From positions 62,001 to 126,000 of the forward strand of contig NZ_CP107925.1 in the NCBI RefSeq assembly GCF_036014235.1: a stretch of 64,000 bases of DNA. Direction: 5' to 3'. This document shows, one piece after another, positions 33,121-41,206 of this stretch. The notes below the pieces were generated by a model that saw nothing but the letters and a program-made list of their open reading frames with translations, had not been told where the DNA came from and did not search any database. The stretch's first letter is position 1, and each line of letters starts with the position of its first letter. The stretch comes from Streptomyces sp. NBC_00435. Lineage in GTDB: Bacteria; Actinomycetota; Actinomycetes; Streptomycetales; Streptomycetaceae. The position numbers and the translations under genes are program-made.

Positions 33121-33920
33121 GCCTGGTTCTCCTCTTGCTGAGCGGTGTCGGGGTCGGTGGCGGTGCCGGTCGCGGTGGCCACGATGACGAGCGGGCCCCG
33201 GCCGTGGAAGGGCGCGGGCTCCTTGCGGAACCCGCCGTACTCGGCCGTGACGGTCAGGCCTGCCGCGGCCAGCAGTTCGCGGACCTCGGGCCCGGTCAGG
33301 ACGGCCTGGTCGAAGAAGTTGTCGTACATGGAGACGGTGCCGTCGGCGGCGCGGACCAGCAGGGTCTCCTCGTTGCGCCAGTTCGCGGCGTGCGCGTTGA
33401 TGGCCTGGCGGGCGAGGCGGGTGATCAGCACCCCGTCGGGACCGCGGTGGTGGCCCACGGTGTTGGGCTGGAAGGAGTCGACGAAGTTCAGCATGTGACC
33501 GAACTCGAGGACGACCTGGCCGCCGGGGTTGAGCAGCTCGCGGACGGAGCGCAGGACGGCCGGGAGCTCGGCGCGCTCCAGGTAGTTGAGCGTCATGAAG
33601 AGGCTGTAGACGAGGTCGTAGCGCTCGTCGGTGCGGTAGCCCTCGGCGCGGCCCTCCACGTAGGAGATGCCCTCGTCGCCGGCGGCGCGGGCGTACTCCA
33701 GGAACGCGGCGCTCTGGTCGACGCCGGTGCCGCGGTGGCCCCGCTCGCGCAGGGCGCGCAGGTTGGATCCGGTGCCGCAGCCCAGGTCGAGTACGGTGCC
33801 CGCCTCGGGGAGCAGTGACGCGAGGAACTCCGTCTCGGCGGCGAGGTTGCGGAAGTCCTTCCGCATGATCTCGTAGTACTCACCGGGGAATTCGAAGCTC
33901 GTGCCGGTCAAATCGGTCAT
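33117..33920 (-). CDS. SAM-dependent class I methyltransferase
   Basis: 267 aa if started at the ATG at 33920. The SAM motif VLDLGCGTGSNLRALRERGHRGTGVDQS (about 43-70) and the post-II loop YDLVYSLFMTLNYLER are clear. The AGGAGG directly abuts the ATG, whereas a TTG three codons downstream has the ideal 9-nt spacing, so the real start may be TTG (MTGTSFEFPGEYY). The family methylates N or O atoms of small molecules. It is the first gene of the operon with the AMP ligase and lies downstream of the AraC gene. Confidence 0.88.
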   Translation of the reverse strand: MTDLTGTSFEFPGEYYEIMRKDFRNLAAETEFLASLLPEAGTVLDLGCGTGSNLRALRERGHRGTGVDQSAAFLEYARAAGDEGISYVEGRAEGYRTDERYDLVYSLFMTLNYLERAELPAVLRSVRELLNPGGQVVLEFGHMLNFVDSFQPNTVGHHRGPDGVLITRLARQAINAHAANWRNEETLLVRAADGTVSMYDNFFDQAVLTGPEVRELLAAAGLTVTAEYGGFRKEPAPFHGRGPLVIVATATGTATDPDTAQQEENQA

Positions 33921-33999
33921 CCTCCTCGGATGTATGTGCTCGTCGGTCGTCGGCGGTGCTCGCCGGTCTTGGCCGGTGCTCGCCGGTCGTCGGCGCCCG

Positions 34000-34953
34000 T
34001 CACATGGAGACGGGCTCGCGCATGGTGCGGTAGCCGCGCGGGGTGAGGCCGTACCGGTCGCGGAAGAGCCGGCTGAAGTGGGAGGCCTGGTAGAGGCCGG
34101 ACCGTTCACCGATCACGCCGACGGGCAGGTGCTCGAGCCGCGGGTCGCGCAGCTCGGACCGGCACCGGGCGAGGCGCTCGTCCCGGATCCACCGGGCGGG
34201 GCTGGTCCCGTGCTCCTGGAAGATCCGCTGGAGGTAGCGCAGCGAGATGTTGTGGTGCTCGGCGACGGCCAGCGGGGTGAGGCCGGGGTCGGAGAGCCGT
34301 TCGCGGATGTACGCCTGGATGTTGAGCATGAGGTCGTGCCGGGCCACCTCGTCCTCGGCGGCCACGTGGCGCAGCCGGTCGGCGAGGACGGCGGCGGTCA
34401 GGCCCGCCACGGTGGCACCGACCCGGTCGACGGCGGAGTGGATCTCGGTGCCGTGGTCGTGGAGTCCGGCGAGGAGCTGGGAGAGCAGGGCTCCGGCGCC
34501 CATGCGCCCGCACCATCCGGTGGCGGTGAGCTTCGCGGTGTCACTGGCCGACATACCCAGGTGCCGGTGCGGCAGCAGGACCTCCACGATGTGGAAGGGC
34601 CGGGGCAGTACGAGGCGGTACGGACGGCTGGTGTCGCAGCAGATGATCTGCGGGCCGCTCGCCTGGCCCCGGCGGCCGTCCTGGTGGACGTGGATCTCGC
34701 CGGCCAGTGCCCTGAAGACCCGCAGGGACTCGGCGGGGTCGGGGCGGATGAGACGGCCGGGGCGGACGGCCTCGTGGGCCTCCCCGGTGACCAGCGAGAT
34801 GGTGACGTCGCCGAAATCGCGGCGGACGGTGGTCCCGTGGACGGACTCGTCGTGTCCGCGGATGACCCGGGCCGTACCGGGGGCGGGCGCGGCGAGCGGT
34901 GGACTGCGGTCCGGCACGAATCCGCTCGGCCCGCGAAGGGGCAGCATGTCCAT
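34000..34953 (-). CDS. AraC-family transcriptional activator
   Basis: 317 aa from the ATG at 34953, with GAGGAG 6 nt upstream; the frame is open further upstream without a ribosome site. The N-terminal AraC-binding-like domain (about 30-190) resembles the oxygenase-linked AraC_binding_2 group, and the C-terminal double helix-turn-helix is typical (ISLRYLQRIFQEHGTSPARWIRDERLARCRSEL, ASHFSRLFRDRYGLTPRGYR). An ATACC-class receptor operator lies 52 nt upstream, so the gene is probably under receptor control and in turn activates the adjoining biosynthetic genes. Confidence 0.9.
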   Translation of the reverse strand: MDMLPLRGPSGFVPDRSPPLAAPAPGTARVIRGHDESVHGTTVRRDFGDVTISLVTGEAHEAVRPGRLIRPDPAESLRVFRALAGEIHVHQDGRRGQASGPQIICCDTSRPYRLVLPRPFHIVEVLLPHRHLGMSASDTAKLTATGWCGRMGAGALLSQLLAGLHDHGTEIHSAVDRVGATVAGLTAAVLADRLRHVAAEDEVARHDLMLNIQAYIRERLSDPGLTPLAVAEHHNISLRYLQRIFQEHGTSPARWIRDERLARCRSELRDPRLEHLPVGVIGERSGLYQASHFSRLFRDRYGLTPRGYRTMREPVSM

Positions 34954-35004
34954 CGTTCTCCTCGCTCCGGGAAGCGTCATGCCATCGTGACAGGCAGGCC
35001 CATA

Positions 35005-35030
35005 AAAACATACCTGCATGCACGTACTCG
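35005..35030 (-). promoter_or_regulatory. ARE-like operator, class ATACC-GTA, upstream of the AraC gene
   Basis: AAAACATACCTGCATGCACG with GTACTCG following carries half-sites ATACC and CGTA around TGCATG. The same AACCTGCATG core appears at 63048 and matching half-sites at 60843 and 63974. It lies 52-77 nt before the AraC start and about 185 nt before the divergent GAPDH gene. Confidence 0.65.
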
Positions 35031-35213
35031 AGCAGCATCAGATGTTCCGATGCCTATGGCCCCACCTCGGCTTTCATGCGCAAACAGGCGATGAACAGGC
35101 GCATTTACGCAAGCCTGTCCACAAGTCACCCAGTACAGTTGAGGACTAGGACTGGCCGGACAACGCGGCTTCACGTGCGGTCATGGATGTAGTTTCCGAA
35201 CGAGGGGTATCAC

Positions 35214-36221
35214 GTGACGATCAAGGTCGGCATCAACGGATTCGGCCGCATCGGCCGCAGCTTCTTCCGCGCCGCCCTTCAGCGGGGCACCGGCCTGGAG
35301 GTGGTCGCCGTCAACGACCTCACCGACGCCGCGACGCTGGCCCATCTGCTCAAGTACGACAGCACGCTCGGCCGCCTCGGGCACGACGTCCGCGCGGTCG
35401 AGGGCAACCTCGTCATCGACGGGCGCACCATACGCGTGACCGCGGAACGCGACCCCGCCAAGCTGCCGTGGGGCGAGCTGGAGGTGGACGTGGTCATCGA
35501 GTCCACCGGTGTCTTCACCGACGCGCACAGGGCCCGCGCCCACCTGGAGGCCGGTGCCCGCAAGGTCATCATCAGCGCGCCCTCGAAGAACGAGGACCTG
35601 ACGATCGCCTTCGGCATCAACGACAACCTCTACGACCCGGCCGTGCACGACATCGTCTCCAACGCCTCGTGCACCACCAACTGCCTGGCCCCGCTGGCCA
35701 AGGTCCTCGACGACGCGCTCGGCATCGAGCACGGCCTGATGACCACGGTCCACGCCTACACCGCGGACCAGAACCTGCAGGACGGTCCGCACAGCGACCT
35801 GCGCCGCGCCCGCTCGGCGGCGACGAACACCGTGCCGACCACCACCGGCGCCGCCAAGGCGATCGGGCTGGTCCTGCCGCAGCTCAAGGGCAAGCTCGAC
35901 GGGTACGCGTTGCGCGTGCCGATCCCGACGGGCTCCGCCACCGACCTCACCGTCCGCGTCGCCCGCGAGACCACGGTCGAGGAGGTCAACGAGATCTTCG
36001 CGAAGGCCGCCGAAGGCGCTCTCGCGGGGATCCTCACCTACACCGACGAGCCGATCGTCTCCAGCGACATCGTCACCGACCCCGCGTCGTGCATCTTCGA
36101 CTCGGGCCTGACCAAGGTCATCGGCGACGGCCGCCAGGTCAAGATCGTCGGCTGGTACGACAACGAGTGGGGCTTCTCCAACCGTGTCGTGGACACCGCC
36201 CTGCTGATCGGCGCTCGCTGA
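35214..36221 (+). CDS. gap: glyceraldehyde-3-phosphate dehydrogenase (additional, cluster-situated copy)
   Basis: 335 aa from a GTG at 35214, with GAGGGG upstream. The NAD site INGFGRIGRSFFRAAL, the catalytic Cys153 in SNASCTTNCLAP, HAYTADQNLQDGPHSDLRRAR and WYDNEWGFSNRV are intact, so the enzyme should be active. Streptomyces carry housekeeping gap genes elsewhere with glycolytic neighbours; here it lies alone between regulators and biosynthetic genes. It may be a target-insensitive copy giving self-resistance, as the extra GAPDH of the pentalenolactone cluster does, or it may adjust triose-phosphate supply for the transketolase/DAHP pathway. Confidence 0.95.
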   Translation: MTIKVGINGFGRIGRSFFRAALQRGTGLEVVAVNDLTDAATLAHLLKYDSTLGRLGHDVRAVEGNLVIDGRTIRVTAERDPAKLPWGELEVDVVIESTGVFTDAHRARAHLEAGARKVIISAPSKNEDLTIAFGINDNLYDPAVHDIVSNASCTTNCLAPLAKVLDDALGIEHGLMTTVHAYTADQNLQDGPHSDLRRARSAATNTVPTTTGAAKAIGLVLPQLKGKLDGYALRVPIPTGSATDLTVRVARETTVEEVNEIFAKAAEGALAGILTYTDEPIVSSDIVTDPASCIFDSGLTKVIGDGRQVKIVGWYDNEWGFSNRVVDTALLIGAR

Positions 36222-36277
36222 CCGGCGTTCGCTGACCGGCATTCGCCGGGCGGCGCCCGTCCCGACCGGAGGTTTCC

Positions 36278-37195
36278 GTGGTGATCAAGACCCCTCATCA
36301 CGAGGGTGAACAGGCCGTGCAGAAGCAGGCCGGCGAAGGCGGTCCCGGCTGGGGCTCGCCGATGTTCGACGACGTGATCCAGCCCGGCTTCGACCAGTAC
36401 CTGATGCGCCAGCGGATGCTCTTCCTGGGCGGCGCCGACGCGACGGGGGCCATGTGGTCCTCGCTGGTCACGGGAGAGCCCGGCTTCGCCCTGCCCACGG
36501 GCCGGCACACGATCACGCTGTCGTCCCTGCCCGTGCCCGGCGACCCGCTCGCCGACGCCTTCACGGAGACGGCCGACATCGGCCTGCTCGCCCTCGAACC
36601 GCACACGACGACCCGGATCCGGATCAACGGCGTGGCGCGGCGCGACGGGGAGCGGCTGCACATCCGCACCGAGCAGGTACTGGGCAACTGCCCCAAGTAC
36701 CTGCAGGTACGGGTGCCGGTCGCGGACGGGCCCGCCGGAGCGCCCCGGGAGACCCGGGACGGCGACGCGCTCACGCCGGAGCAGGAGAAGTGGATCCGCG
36801 GCGCGGACACCTTCTTCATCGCCAGCCAGGCCGACGGCTACGGCGCGGACTCCTCGCACCGCGGCGGCGATGCCGGCTTCGTCCAGGTGGCGGGGCCGCG
36901 CAAGCTCGTCTGGCCCGACTACTTCGGCAACTCCTTCTACATGACCCTGGGCAATCTGCAGCTCAACGAGAACTGCGGACTGCTCTTCCTGGACTGGGAA
37001 TCCGGCCACACCCTGCAGCTGACGGGCAAGGCACGGATCAACTGGGCCGAGGGGGACCGGGCAGACGTGCCCGGAGCCCTGCGGATGTGCGAGTTCGACA
37101 TCGAGCGCGTGGTGCAGATCGACGGGGCGACCCGGCTGCGCTGGGCGTTCGGCGGTCCTTCTCCGTACAACCCGCCGGCGGCGGCGCGGGGCTGA
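36278..37195 (+). CDS. pyridoxamine-5'-phosphate-oxidase-like flavin-binding protein
   Basis: 305 aa from a GTG at 36278, with GGAGG upstream. The split-barrel signature spans the middle: MLFLGGADATGAMWSSLVTGEPGF, FFIASQADGYGADSSHRGGDAGFVQV, YFGNSFYMTLGNLQLNENCGLLFLDWESGHTLQLTGKARINW. This longer subgroup occurs beside redox enzymes and probably binds FMN or F420. It is 56 nt after the GAPDH gene on the same strand. It could reduce or oxidise a pathway intermediate, or act in detoxification. Confidence 0.85.
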   Translation: MVIKTPHHEGEQAVQKQAGEGGPGWGSPMFDDVIQPGFDQYLMRQRMLFLGGADATGAMWSSLVTGEPGFALPTGRHTITLSSLPVPGDPLADAFTETADIGLLALEPHTTTRIRINGVARRDGERLHIRTEQVLGNCPKYLQVRVPVADGPAGAPRETRDGDALTPEQEKWIRGADTFFIASQADGYGADSSHRGGDAGFVQVAGPRKLVWPDYFGNSFYMTLGNLQLNENCGLLFLDWESGHTLQLTGKARINWAEGDRADVPGALRMCEFDIERVVQIDGATRLRWAFGGPSPYNPPAAARG

Positions 37196-37348
37196 CCCCT
37201 ACAGCCCCCCGCCGCGCCCCCTCCCAGGCCTCCCTGGTCACCGTCCGGTCGTGCCGCCTCCCCCGTCGGCGCGGCCGGACGGTGTTGTACTCCGCCCCGG
37301 CCCCGCCCCCCTCGGCCCTGCCCCCATCCCCGCCTAAGGAATCCCGCC

Positions 37349-38416
37349 ATGCCCGATCCGGCCTTCCCCCGCCTGCGCGCCGACGTCTCGACGCTCCCCC
37401 GCTACGTGCCGGGCCGCGCCGCCCCCGACGAGTTCGTCGACAAGCTCTCCTCGAACGAGAACCCGTACCCGCCGCTGCCCTCGGTGATCGGCGCGGTGGA
37501 GACCTGGCTGGGCCGGCTCAACCGCTACCCCGATCCCGCCGCGGCCGAACTCACCGCCGAGCTGTCGCAGCGCCTCGGCGTGCCCGTCGACCACTTGGTG
37601 CTGGGCACCGGTTCCGTGGGCATCACCCAGCACCTGGTCGCGGCCGCCGCGGGCCCGGGCGACGAGGTCGTCTTCGCCTGGCGTTCGTTCGAGGCGTACC
37701 CGCTGCTGGCCTGGGCAGCCGGGGCGACCTCCGTACAGGTGCCGCTGCTCGACGAGACCCACGACCTGGACGCGCTGGCCGACGCGGTCACCGACCGGAC
37801 CCGCGTCATCTTCGTCTGCAACCCGAACAACCCGACCGGCACCGCCGTGCGCCGCGCCGAGCTGGAGCGGTTCCTGGACCGGGTGCCGCCGGAGGTCCTG
37901 GTCGTCATCGACGAGGCCTACCGGGAGTTCGTCGAGGAGGAGGAGATCCCCGACGGCATCGAGCTGTACCGGGACCGGCCCAACGTGGCGGTGCTGCGCA
38001 CCTTCTCCAAGGCCTACGGACTGGCCGCACTCCGCGTCGGCTACGCGGTGGCCCACCCGCGCGTGACGGCCGCCCTGCGCGCGTGCTCCGTACCGCTCGG
38101 CGTGAGCGGCCCCGCCCAGGCGGCCGCACTGGCCTCGCTGCGCGCCACGGAGGAGTTGCGCGAGCGCGTCGCCGACCTGGTGGCCGAGCGTGAGCGGGTC
38201 AGCGCCGGCCTGCGTGCCGAGGGGTTCGAGGTCCCCCAGAGCCACGCCAACTTCGTGTGGCTGCGCCTCGGCTCCCGTACCTCCTACTTCGCGGACGCCT
38301 GCGAGGCGGCCGGTCTGATGGTGCGCCCCTTCGGCGACGAGGGCGTCCGCATCACGATCGGGTCCCCGGACGCGAACGACCGCCTGCTGAAGACGGCGGC
38401 CCACTGGGAGCAGTGA
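37349..38416 (+). CDS. HisC-like aminotransferase (aromatic/histidinol-phosphate type)
   Basis: 355 aa from the ATG at 37349, with AAGGAA upstream. RYVPGR at the N-terminus, SSNENPYPPLPSV, CNPNNPTGT, VIDEAYREFVEEE and the Schiff-base lysine in TFSKAYGLAALRVGYA identify the HisC/aromatic aminotransferase subgroup (Pat-like). No other histidine genes are present. Given the prephenate dehydrogenase in the nearby aro operon, conversion of 4-hydroxyphenylpyruvate to tyrosine is a reasonable inference. Confidence 0.9.
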   Translation: MPDPAFPRLRADVSTLPRYVPGRAAPDEFVDKLSSNENPYPPLPSVIGAVETWLGRLNRYPDPAAAELTAELSQRLGVPVDHLVLGTGSVGITQHLVAAAAGPGDEVVFAWRSFEAYPLLAWAAGATSVQVPLLDETHDLDALADAVTDRTRVIFVCNPNNPTGTAVRRAELERFLDRVPPEVLVVIDEAYREFVEEEEIPDGIELYRDRPNVAVLRTFSKAYGLAALRVGYAVAHPRVTAALRACSVPLGVSGPAQAAALASLRATEELRERVADLVAERERVSAGLRAEGFEVPQSHANFVWLRLGSRTSYFADACEAAGLMVRPFGDEGVRITIGSPDANDRLLKTAAHWEQ

Positions 38417-38456
38417 GACCGGCGGGCCGGGCAGCGGGGCGGCCCCGCACACGAAC

Positions 38457-38498
38457 GGGGCGGCGTACTCCGACGGGCTGTCGGGGTGCGCCGCCCCG
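38457..38498. terminator. bidirectional terminator between convergent genes
   Basis: GGGGCGGCG (38457-38465) pairs with CGCCGCCCC (38490-38498) and a nested CCGAC/GTCGG stem closes the top. It lies between the rightward aminotransferase and the leftward permease gene. Confidence 0.7.
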
Positions 38499-38542
38499 GT
38501 GCGGGACGGGTTGCGGGGAGGTGCCCCGCGCGGTCACGGCCG

Positions 38543-39325
38543 TTACTTCGGGTCGCTGTTGAACTTCGCGGCCGACCAGAAGTAGCCGAGCACCGCGAGA
38601 GCGAGGCACCAGGCCACCGCGAGCCATCCGTTGTGGCCGATCCCGCTGCCGAGCAGCAGTCCCCGCAGGGTCTCGATGGCCGGGGTGAAGGGCTGGTACT
38701 CGGCGATCGGCTGGAACCAGCCCGGCATCCCCTCGACCGGGACGAAGGCGCTGGACAGGAGCGGAAGCAGGATCAGGGGCATCGCGTTGTTGCTGGCGGC
38801 CTCGGCGTTCGGGCTGATCAGGCCCATGCCGACCGCGATCCAGGTGAGTGCCAGGGAGAACAGGACGAGCAGTCCGAAGGCCGCCAGCCATTCCAGGGGC
38901 GTGGCATCCGTGGACCGGAAGCCGATGGCCACGGCGACGGCGCCCACCAGGAGCACGCTCGCGATGGACTGCAGCACGCTGCCGACGACGTGCCCGATCA
39001 GTACCGAGCCGCGGTGGATCGCCATGGTGCGGAAGCGGGCGATGATCCCCTCGGTCATATCGTTGGAGACCGACACCGCGGTCCCGATGGTGGTGCTGCC
39101 GATGGTCATCAGCAGGAGGCCCGGGACCAGGTAGGCGATGTAGTCGGACCGGTTGCCGCCGATGCCCGCGCTCATCGTGCCGCCGAAGATGTAGACGAAG
39201 AGCAGCAGCAGGATGATCGGCGTGAGCAGCAGGTTGAGGGTGAGGGACGGGTAGCGCCGGGCGTGCAGGAGGTTGCGGCGCAGCATCGTGGCCGAGTCGC
39301 GGACGGCGAGGGAGAGCGAGCTCAT
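38543..39325 (-). CDS. ABC-2 type transporter permease (copy B)
   Basis: 260 aa, six spans, with the same architecture as the permease at 25156 and long stretches of identity (for example SSLSLAVRDSATMLRRNLLHARRYPS and the loop SNDMTEGIIARFRTMAIHRG). The first extracytoplasmic loop is shorter (GGNRSDYIAY). The ATG at 39325 overlaps the ATPase stop. Expected to export a hydrophobic compound together with the ATPase. Confidence 0.92.
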   Translation of the reverse strand: MSSLSLAVRDSATMLRRNLLHARRYPSLTLNLLLTPIILLLLFVYIFGGTMSAGIGGNRSDYIAYLVPGLLLMTIGSTTIGTAVSVSNDMTEGIIARFRTMAIHRGSVLIGHVVGSVLQSIASVLLVGAVAVAIGFRSTDATPLEWLAAFGLLVLFSLALTWIAVGMGLISPNAEAASNNAMPLILLPLLSSAFVPVEGMPGWFQPIAEYQPFTPAIETLRGLLLGSGIGHNGWLAVAWCLALAVLGYFWSAAKFNSDPK

Positions 39326-40302
39326 CGGACAGCCTCCTCAGGCTGGTCGGGCAGGCCGGACCGGCCGTGCCGCGGGTCGGTGCCGGTCAGGGCGAAGAAC
39401 ACGTCGTCAAGGTCGGGGGTGTGCACGGTCAGCTCGTCGGCCTCGACGCCGGCCGAATCCAGCCGGTCGAGGATGGAACGCAGTTCGCGCTGGGTGCCGT
39501 CGCTGGGGATCCGCAGGGCCAGCGACTCCTCGTCCCGGGTGGCCGCGGGCAGCGCGGAGGCGGCGCTCCGGTACGCGGCGGGGTCGGAGAAGCGGATCCG
39601 GACGTGCCCACCGGGGACCAGCCGCTTCAGTTCGTCGCAGGTGCCCTGGGCGGCGATCCCGCCCTCGTGGAGCACCGCGATCCGGTCCGCGAGCTGATCG
39701 GCCTCCTCCAGGTACTGCGTGGTGAGGAAGACCGTCACACCGTCCGAGACGAGCCCGCGGATAACCTGCCACATGGTGTGGCGGGCCCGGGGATCGAGAC
39801 CGGTCGTCGGCTCGTCCAGAAAAATGATCCGCGGACCGCCGACCAAAGTCATGGCGATGTCGAGGCGACGCTTCATGCCACCCGAGTACGTGGACGCGGG
39901 CCTCTTCGCAGCATCAGCGAGGTCGAAACGCTCCAGCAACTCGGCCGCGACCCGCCGCCCCTCACGCTTCGGCAAGTGGTGCAGATCCGCCATCAGAAAC
40001 ATGTTCTCCTCACCCGTGATCAGCCCGTCCACGGCGGAGAACTGCCCGGTGACCCCGATCACGGAACGGACCGCCCGCGGATCGGCGGCGAGGTCGTGGC
40101 CGCCGACCCGGATCGCGCCGGAGGCGGGATCCGGGGAGACGAGGGTGGAGAGGATCTGCACGGTGGTGGTCTTGCCGGCGCCGTTCGGGCCGAGCAGTGC
40201 GAACACCGTTCCTTCGGGAACGGTCAGGTCGATGCCGTCGAGCACGACCTTGTCGCCGTAGGACTTGCGCAGTCCGTGCGCCTGGATGGCCGGGTTCGTC
40301 AT
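39322..40302 (-). CDS. ABC transporter ATP-binding protein, DrrA-like (copy B)
   Basis: 326 aa from the ATG at 40302, with AAGGAG 8 nt upstream. Walker A, signature and Walker B are the same as in copy A, and residues about 75-275 are virtually identical to it. The N-terminal 75 residues and a C-terminal insert (TDPRHGRSGLPDQPEEAVR) differ. It stands 13 nt downstream of the DUF4097 gene and is coupled to the permease gene. Confidence 0.93.
   Translation of the reverse strand: MTNPAIQAHGLRKSYGDKVVLDGIDLTVPEGTVFALLGPNGAGKTTTVQILSTLVSPDPASGAIRVGGHDLAADPRAVRSVIGVTGQFSAVDGLITGEENMFLMADLHHLPKREGRRVAAELLERFDLADAAKRPASTYSGGMKRRLDIAMTLVGGPRIIFLDEPTTGLDPRARHTMWQVIRGLVSDGVTVFLTTQYLEEADQLADRIAVLHEGGIAAQGTCDELKRLVPGGHVRIRFSDPAAYRSAASALPAATRDEESLALRIPSDGTQRELRSILDRLDSAGVEADELTVHTPDLDDVFFALTGTDPRHGRSGLPDQPEEAVR
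39476..40072. repeat. near-identical block shared with 26071-26667
   Basis: Direct-orientation partner of the block at 26071, 13,405 bp away. It covers the central ATPase coding region. Homologous recombination between the two would delete or duplicate the 13.4 kb between them. Confidence 0.85.
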
Positions 40303-40315
40303 GGGGGTTGCTCCT

Positions 40316-40984
40316 TTACAGGCTGCGGGCGGTGACGTCGCCGTAGGCGGTGGTCGCGTGGATGGTGAGGCCGGCGGCGGCGCCGTCGGTGTTGCTGAGG
40401 GCGTTGTGGATCCGGCCATACGCGGTGCCGGCGTCGAGGGTGGCGGAGACCCCGCGGGCGGCGCCGACCTCGATCTGGCCGTACTCGGTGCGCAGTTCGA
40501 CCGTGCCGCTCAGGGCCTCGGTGATGCGCAGGTCGCCCTTCCGGGTGGTGATCCGTGCGGGGCCGGCCAGGCGGCCGACCGTGATGTCGCCGGCGGCGAG
40601 GGTCAGCCGGGCGCTCGCGGCTTCGTCGATCTTGACGGTGGCCTGCGCGCCCTCGAAGGTGACGTCTCCGAGGCGTCCGACGCCCCGGAACTCGGCGCTG
40701 GCCGCCTTGGCGTCGACGCGGGAGCCGGCGGGCAGTTGGACGGTCACCTCGATGGCTCCGGAAGCGCCCAGGTACTGGTTCTTCGCCGAGGCCTCGATGC
40801 GCAGGACGCCGTCGGCGTACGCGACCTTCGTCTGCTCCGCCGCCTTCACGTCGCGGCCCTTGGAGGCGTCCGCGGGCCGGACCTCGACCGCGGTGTCCGT
40901 GCGGTTGGCGGCGATGAAGCGGACGCTGCCGGCGGGGATGTCCAGGATGGTGGAGATCGGGGCGGGGGTGTCGAACTTCTGCAC
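40316..40984 (-). CDS. DUF4097-family beta-helical protein (copy B)
   Basis: 222 aa from a GTG at 40984 (MQKFDTPAPISTILD), chosen for AGGAG 8 nt upstream. Short repeated beta units such as GDITVGRLAGPARITTRKGDLRITEALSGTVELRTEYGQIEVG mark DUF4097. It is shorter than and clearly diverged from copy A, although the neighbouring ABC genes are nearly identical, so the two modules have evolved unevenly. It is first in the operon DUF4097-ATPase-permease. Confidence 0.85.
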   Translation of the reverse strand: MQKFDTPAPISTILDIPAGSVRFIAANRTDTAVEVRPADASKGRDVKAAEQTKVAYADGVLRIEASAKNQYLGASGAIEVTVQLPAGSRVDAKAASAEFRGVGRLGDVTFEGAQATVKIDEAASARLTLAAGDITVGRLAGPARITTRKGDLRITEALSGTVELRTEYGQIEVGAARGVSATLDAGTAYGRIHNALSNTDGAAAGLTIHATTAYGDVTARSL

Positions 40985-41021
40985 GATGTTCTCCTGCGAC
41001 TCGTTGTTTCCGATGACGGAA

Positions 41022-41175
41022 AAGCTACGTTGCTTTCCAAGTCGCTGCAATAAGTTCGTTGCGATGAATCACCATCTTTGCAGGTCACAGCAGTAACATC
41101 GTTGCGAAAGCCTGAAGCAAAATGCAACGACAGCACCCTCAAGCGTTGCAATGGAATGAAGGTGAACGCTATACT
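41022..41175. promoter_or_regulatory. divergent promoters with five CGTTGC operators
   Basis: CGTTGC-type sites occur at 41028, 41057 (CGTTGCGA), 41100 (CGTTGCGA), 41123 (inverted, TGCAACGA) and 41144 (CGTTGCAA). For the rightward regulator, TTGCAA (41146-41151) and TATACT (41170-41175) are 18 bp apart and look like a good sigma-70-type promoter, with an operator on its -35 box. Leftwards, TTGCAG (41050-41045) and TAGCTT (41027-41022) with a 17-bp spacer could serve the DUF4097-ABC operon. Confidence 0.65.
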
Positions 41176-41206
41176 GGAGGCTCGACGACCCCCGAAGGAG
41201 ACCGCG

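Noticed and set aside
37349..38416. Histidine biosynthesis gene hisC
   Set aside because: No other his genes are nearby, and the aro context favours an aromatic aminotransferase.
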